From: Panaeolus papilionaceus
Lineage: Eukaryota > Basidiomycota > Agaricomycetes > Agaricales
Length of the DNA stretch: 64,000 nt
Assembly: GCA_015501605.1 (NCBI GenBank)
Contig: JADNRZ010000011.1
Coordinates: 1,054,001 to 1,118,000, forward strand
Direction: 5' to 3'
The number at the start of each line of letters is the position of its first letter. The stretch's first letter is position 1. A program made the position numbers and the translations under genes. Below the pieces are notes generated by a model. It did not search any database. It was not told the origin of the DNA and saw only the letters and a list, made by a program, of their open reading frames with translations. Below, piece after piece: positions 59,789 to 64,000 of this stretch.

Positions 59789-61976
59789 TCAAGCGCTCTC
59801 CCGGATAAGACGAGCGGCAAGGGGAGATCGAGGCGTGATTTCGCACTTCCACGGAACGGGGTTTCTGTGTAGGAATCGTTGGAATGATAGTGCGAAATAT
59901 TTATTGACAAACGAGTCACTTACGATAAAGGGGTTGTTGTATATAACGGTGAGGGTGGAACCCGCTCACCCTTCTCGTTCTTGGGTGCTCGAATATCGAA
60001 AGCCGCGAGTGTAGATGTTATTAAAATAAACATATTATGGGCGCCATACAGTCGACCGGGACATAGCCTGTGCACCGTTCATTAAGTTGGTTCGAGAGCT
60101 AGCCACCGTCGAGCTCGATAAGATCTTACCTTCGACCAAACCCGAAAGCGGCAACAGATGGATCTCGAATGTCAGGGTTCAGCTGACCGTCTTTTAAATA
60201 TCGATCTGGAATGAATTCGTGGGGCTTCTCGAAAGCATCTGGGTCATGAAGGATGGCCCTACGCAGGACAGCACTCAGCTCGGGGCACTCCGACCTATAT
60301 CGAAAAGAGCTTCTCACCAACTATTCGCCATCACAATCGTTCCTTTCGGGATGAAATACCCATTATACTCATCATCCTCTAACGAGCTGTGGCCGAGTCC
60401 TAGCAAAAAAAATCATCATGTCAACATTAGATTTATTTGTATTCTGGAGAATACAGAACTACGTACCAAGGGGAACGACAAGTTGCCACCTCAAGCACTC
60501 CTTTATTAGCGCATTGATGTATGGCAAGGACGGCCTGTCAGCAAAGACCGGAAGGCGATTCAGCCCAACGACAGCATCGAGCTCTCTCTGTGCTTTCTTC
60601 TGCACCTCCGGATATATTGTCATCGCAAGGAAGAAAGTTTGCACGGCAGATAGAGTCTAAACCATTAGTTTGGGGTTTGTCAGGATCTGTTGGTCGCATC
60701 ATATCGCAAAACATACCGTATCGATCCCACCTAGTTTCGCTTATGTCAGTTGTATTCACTATAGTCATTCGATGGTGTACTTACCTCCAAATGCAATGGA
60801 GGCGATGCCTTTTATCCTCTCCTCTTCTTCTTGTCGTCGAGGATCCTTCTCATCGGGAAGTGTCTCCATCATAGAGGTAAGCATGCAAGGAACAGCATTG
60901 CCAGTTGCCTAAATTCAGAGTCAACGAACTTTACTCTGCATGGCTTCAAGAATAAAAGGGGGGAGATGCGCACCATTGCCTGCTTCACGTGGTCGTACGG
61001 AAGGTCGAGAAGTTCATCTTTCATTTTCCTCCAAATAGTTGCTTGTCTTTGAAAATATGCACCAGGGAACCATTCCGGAATATATTTCATGGCCGGAATT
61101 AGATCGACGAGGAACTTCCCTGGTGCAGTTGCATCAGAAACGCTCTTCAGCGCTCGCTCGGCCGTTTCTAAAAAGATATCGTCTTTCGGTTGGACGGTGA
61201 TACCATACGATACCTCCATGATGCCTTTGCTAAATGTGCTACATCGTCATGTGTAAGCTCGATAGCAACAAGCAGAGACGCTTCGGAGGCTTACTGTCGA
61301 ATGTGGTGTAGGAAGTTCTCCGGCGATTCTAGTAGAACCCGTAGGAGACCATGTGCCTCCCTCAACAGGACGGGTTGGTATTGATCCACTACACCCTGAC
61401 GGAAAAAGTCGAGGAAAATACGTCGATCGTGTTTCCACCTTGGACCATAGGGAAGGAAAGCAAAGTCCCAATCCCAGCGCATCCTGATAAACCCATCAGT
61501 CCAGTGTTCAAAGGTCGCAGCAGGGATGCGAGTAAACGTTAGGAGGAAAACACGTACAGATCCATAACCATGGGCATATGAGGTCTACTAGAATATATAG
61601 CGGAACGCTTTTCGAGGATGTCTCGCACTTTATCCAGGGTTCCGAGGACGAGGAAGGGTTGTCCGAATACTTCCAAGTAGATCATGTCACCTGCATGATG
61701 AATGTGACGGTCAGAATAACAAGCGCCAGTCATTCGAAGGGATAAAACCTGACCATATGTCTCCCTCATTTTGTCGTAGGCGATCCATGGCGACTCGTCC
61801 ATCCTGGGCATATCCCAGAGATTCCCGATGATTGGGTATCCTTTCGGACCGGGTGGTCGAGGTAACCCTCGAGGGTTGCTTCTCCTCCGACGCTTCATGA
61901 TAGCACCGAGGACTGTGAATAGCACGGTAGCATAGACGAGAATGGGGTGATTAAAATGGGTGGTAAGAAAGGTCAT
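59789..61976 (-). CDS. Cytochrome P450 monooxygenase
   Basis: Eleven exons give 522 residues with consistent phases: 61754-61976, 61558-61690, 61295-61483, 60974-61238, 60785-60908, 60717-60730, 60467-60656, 60318-60399, 60130-60258, 59924-60067 and 59789-59864. An N-terminal membrane anchor precedes the proline hinge LPRPPGPKGYPIIGNL. The I-helix motif GGIDTT (about 313-318) is partly encoded by a 14-base exon. ExxR is in IKECLR (about 369-372), and the heme signature is FGFGRRLCPGR with Cys about 452 as iron ligand, split by an intron. The C-terminus PWKCEITPRSPLA is typical of the large mushroom P450 families annotated as O-methylsterigmatocystin oxidoreductase-like. It is an ER-bound oxidase needing a P450 reductase; the substrate is unknown. 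A second P450 follows at the window edge in the same orientation. Confidence 0.92.
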
Positions 61977-63779
61977 TTTCTTAGAATAAAACCAAAACTA
62001 TTCGATGTTATTTATGATAAAAAGATAACCCACAGGGTGAGGTTATGTAGGTGAGGATTTATCCCCGCCGGAGGTGTTGCATTTGTGGAAGGTGCATACC
62101 AAGTGAATGAATTCCTGATTTCTATCGCGCTGCCCGCTCGCCGGCCACTTAACCTGCTTAGGGGTGGTTCGACACGCTTCGCAATACACAATTGCACTCC
62201 ACGATGGTGCTTAAAGGGGCTTCATATAAAAACGAAAATTCTGACCCGTCAGCTGAGGTACCTTTTCCTAGGTGTCCCAAAATGGCCTCCAAGAACCAGA
62301 TGCCCGAAACAATTCCAAGTCCAACCATCATGTTGTTGCTGTAACCGATTAAACGTCATAGCCCTGTGCAGGTGCGCATGACAATAAGTTTTCTCCCTTC
62401 AAAATTCAAATTCGAAAGCCGCACCTTACAATAAGTAGGCTACAAGGTTACACTCTAGATGAAAAAGAGAACGTTTTGTGAATCTTGGGACATTATGGTA
62501 CACCAAGTACGCCTTTTTTTTGTATTTTATCAGAACCTAGGCCTGATTGCTGCAAGAGATTGTGGCATTCTCCTACAATCACGGAACATATGTGGGCCAA
62601 CAATGTATACACAGCCGACGTAATATGTCAGAGCAGGGTTTCCATCGTTAAGACAGAATGCTCAGACATGTCGTCCGCAAGGCGTAACATAAAAGTATCC
62701 TTGGTGTCACCATTGAACATCTACCCTATGACATACTTATCCATATATTGATTTCATCCCGACACTGGGTCCGCCACATGATTGAGCCCTCTCAAAAGTC
62801 AAGTAACCGGTAGCTCGGTGGCCCCAAAACCCTTTGCACTAAATTGTATGTACGTTTTCCGCAAGAGTTCTGCACGTAGCGCAGCTGGGCAAGGAAACGA
62901 GCCTGGGTTTTGATGCGTATTGTAATTTGTGCCTTACGCATAAGTAACCCTGTCCCTGACCTATCTTCAGCTGCTTCAGCCTCTTTACATCATGATCAAG
63001 CGATGCAACATACACGCGCTAGTCGAACTTTAACCCTTGCATAAAACCTCTGAAATGAAATGATCTCTTCATTTTGGAATTCCCAAAGGCGATTAACCCT
63101 CTGCGGACATGGACCCATTGGACCAGCAATGGTATTGCCATTCAAATTTCGAGGAGGGTGGGTTCCAGGCCCTGCACGTTATTGAAAATACACATTCCCG
63201 CTCTCCCTGTTTCAATGCTCTATATGGCTCTCTCAGCCCTCTCTACCCAGGCGGTGTTATGGCTCGAAGGCCGCCACGATTAGTGATTCGGGATCACCCA
63301 CCATTGATTTTTTCGAATCTAATACTTATTAGCTGTTTATCCTCGGGGAGATCCTTGTAAAGTGAGAGATAGAATCGCATGACACTCAACCTGGTGGATT
63401 TTAATGACTCGGCTGACTCCGATTCGCTCATGTTCGCTAGGTTGCGGCGGTCTTTCAAATTGCTGGTGAGCGCCCATGTTCGGCGTTGATCCTCGCTTTA
63501 GCATCTCGCTGCGAAAGCTTAGTGTGCGATAGACGCTATATACCACATGGTTATACTGCTTCTATAATCCTATAGAAGACCTTGAACAATATATTCTTGA
63601 ATCGAAAGGTTAACAAGAGTCGTAAAAAGGTCCAAGGCATTTGATTGTGCTCCTGTTGCCAATGAAGTGACTGCCAATTACATATACTTTATACATGCAT
63701 ACATATATGTTTATTAGTTTTGTGTTGAGCATTGGGACAATATGAGCTTAGTACAAGTATATTTAAGGTAATCTCTGTA
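61977..63779. other. Gene-free stretch between the two P450 genes
   Basis: No supported gene. It holds the promoter of the complete P450 next to 61976 and the 3' region of the second P450. A third P450 copy is not detectable here. Confidence 0.4.
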
Positions 63780-64000
63780 CTAATTCAAGTATGAGCTCTC
63801 CTGAACGATCCTTTCCATCGCAGGGGATCGAGGTAAGATTCGACACTCGAAAGGAAGCGGAACCCTGAGAAAGAGGTAAGTGTATATTCGTGAGAGTATG
63901 CTCGTCGAAATACATACGACAAAGGTGCAGAAGTGTATCGAGCTTCGAGTTTTAGGAGGTTTCCTTTGTGGTCCAAGGGAGCCAGAATATCAAACGCAGC
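63780..64000 (-). CDS. Cytochrome P450, C-terminal end (partial)
   Basis: Two exons are visible: 63918 to the window edge, and 63780-63864. The frame reads AAFDILAPLDHKGNLLKLEA then, across an intron, PLPFECRILPRSPAMERIVQ and a stop. This matches the end of the neighbouring P450 (AAFDIRAPKNEKGERV, then NPVPWKCEITPRSPLAARLI), with the intron at the same place and phase. The heme-binding part lies outside the window. Two P450s in tandem suggest a local duplication or part of a larger P450 cluster. Confidence 0.85.

Overview
The window is nuclear DNA of a filamentous basidiomycete, most likely an Agaricomycete. Genes have many short introns, often 50-70 bases. The families are typical of the group: F-box/LRR proteins in paralogous clusters, a P450 of the mushroom type, a chromodomain Ty3/gypsy retrotransposon, and housekeeping genes (triosephosphate isomerase, Sec61 beta, a VAMP7-type SNARE, U2 snRNA). 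Exon structures were worked out by hand from splice signals and reading frame. No transcript data were available.

Left third (1-24.1 kb), accessory. A module of an F-box gene facing a short-chain dehydrogenase (SDR), followed by a Ser/Pro-rich unknown, occurs in several copies in different states of decay. F-box copies A (14.9-16.4 kb) and B (20.9-22.4 kb) look intact. C (1.0-10.5 kb), D (11.9-12.4 kb, inverted) and E (22.5-22.75 kb) are broken. One SDR is intact (22.8-24.1 kb) and two are remnants (11.6 and 16.5 kb). An alpha/beta-hydrolase (18.4-20.3 kb) is intact, and a piece of its 3' half lies at 0.45-0.82 kb. Copy C is split by a 7.5-kb chromovirus at 1672-9184 with a GTTAT target duplication. 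The chromovirus carries a self-priming primer-binding site, a degraded gag-pol, and an extra zinc-knuckle ORF after the chromodomain.

Middle (24.6-46 kb), unrelated genes in gene-poor DNA: an F-box/LRR-like protein, a VAMP7-type R-SNARE, a RING/coiled-coil protein, Sec61 beta and a SET-domain methyltransferase. They are separated by stretches of 1.8-5.2 kb in which I find no convincing gene.

Right third (46-64 kb): a second RING/disordered protein, a stretch of diverged non-coding tandem repeats, triosephosphate isomerase, U2 snRNA, a long F-box/WD40 protein, a complete P450, and the C-terminal end of a second P450 running off the edge.

The right-hand genes are core functions (glycolysis, splicing, protein translocation, membrane fusion) with no shared pathway. 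The left block looks like a turnover zone where F-box, SDR and hydrolase genes are duplicated, inverted and hit by transposons. The most unusual items are the self-primed chromovirus with its third ORF, the CpG-only divergence of its LTRs, the duplicated F-box/SDR module, two GC-AG introns, and very small exons in several genes.
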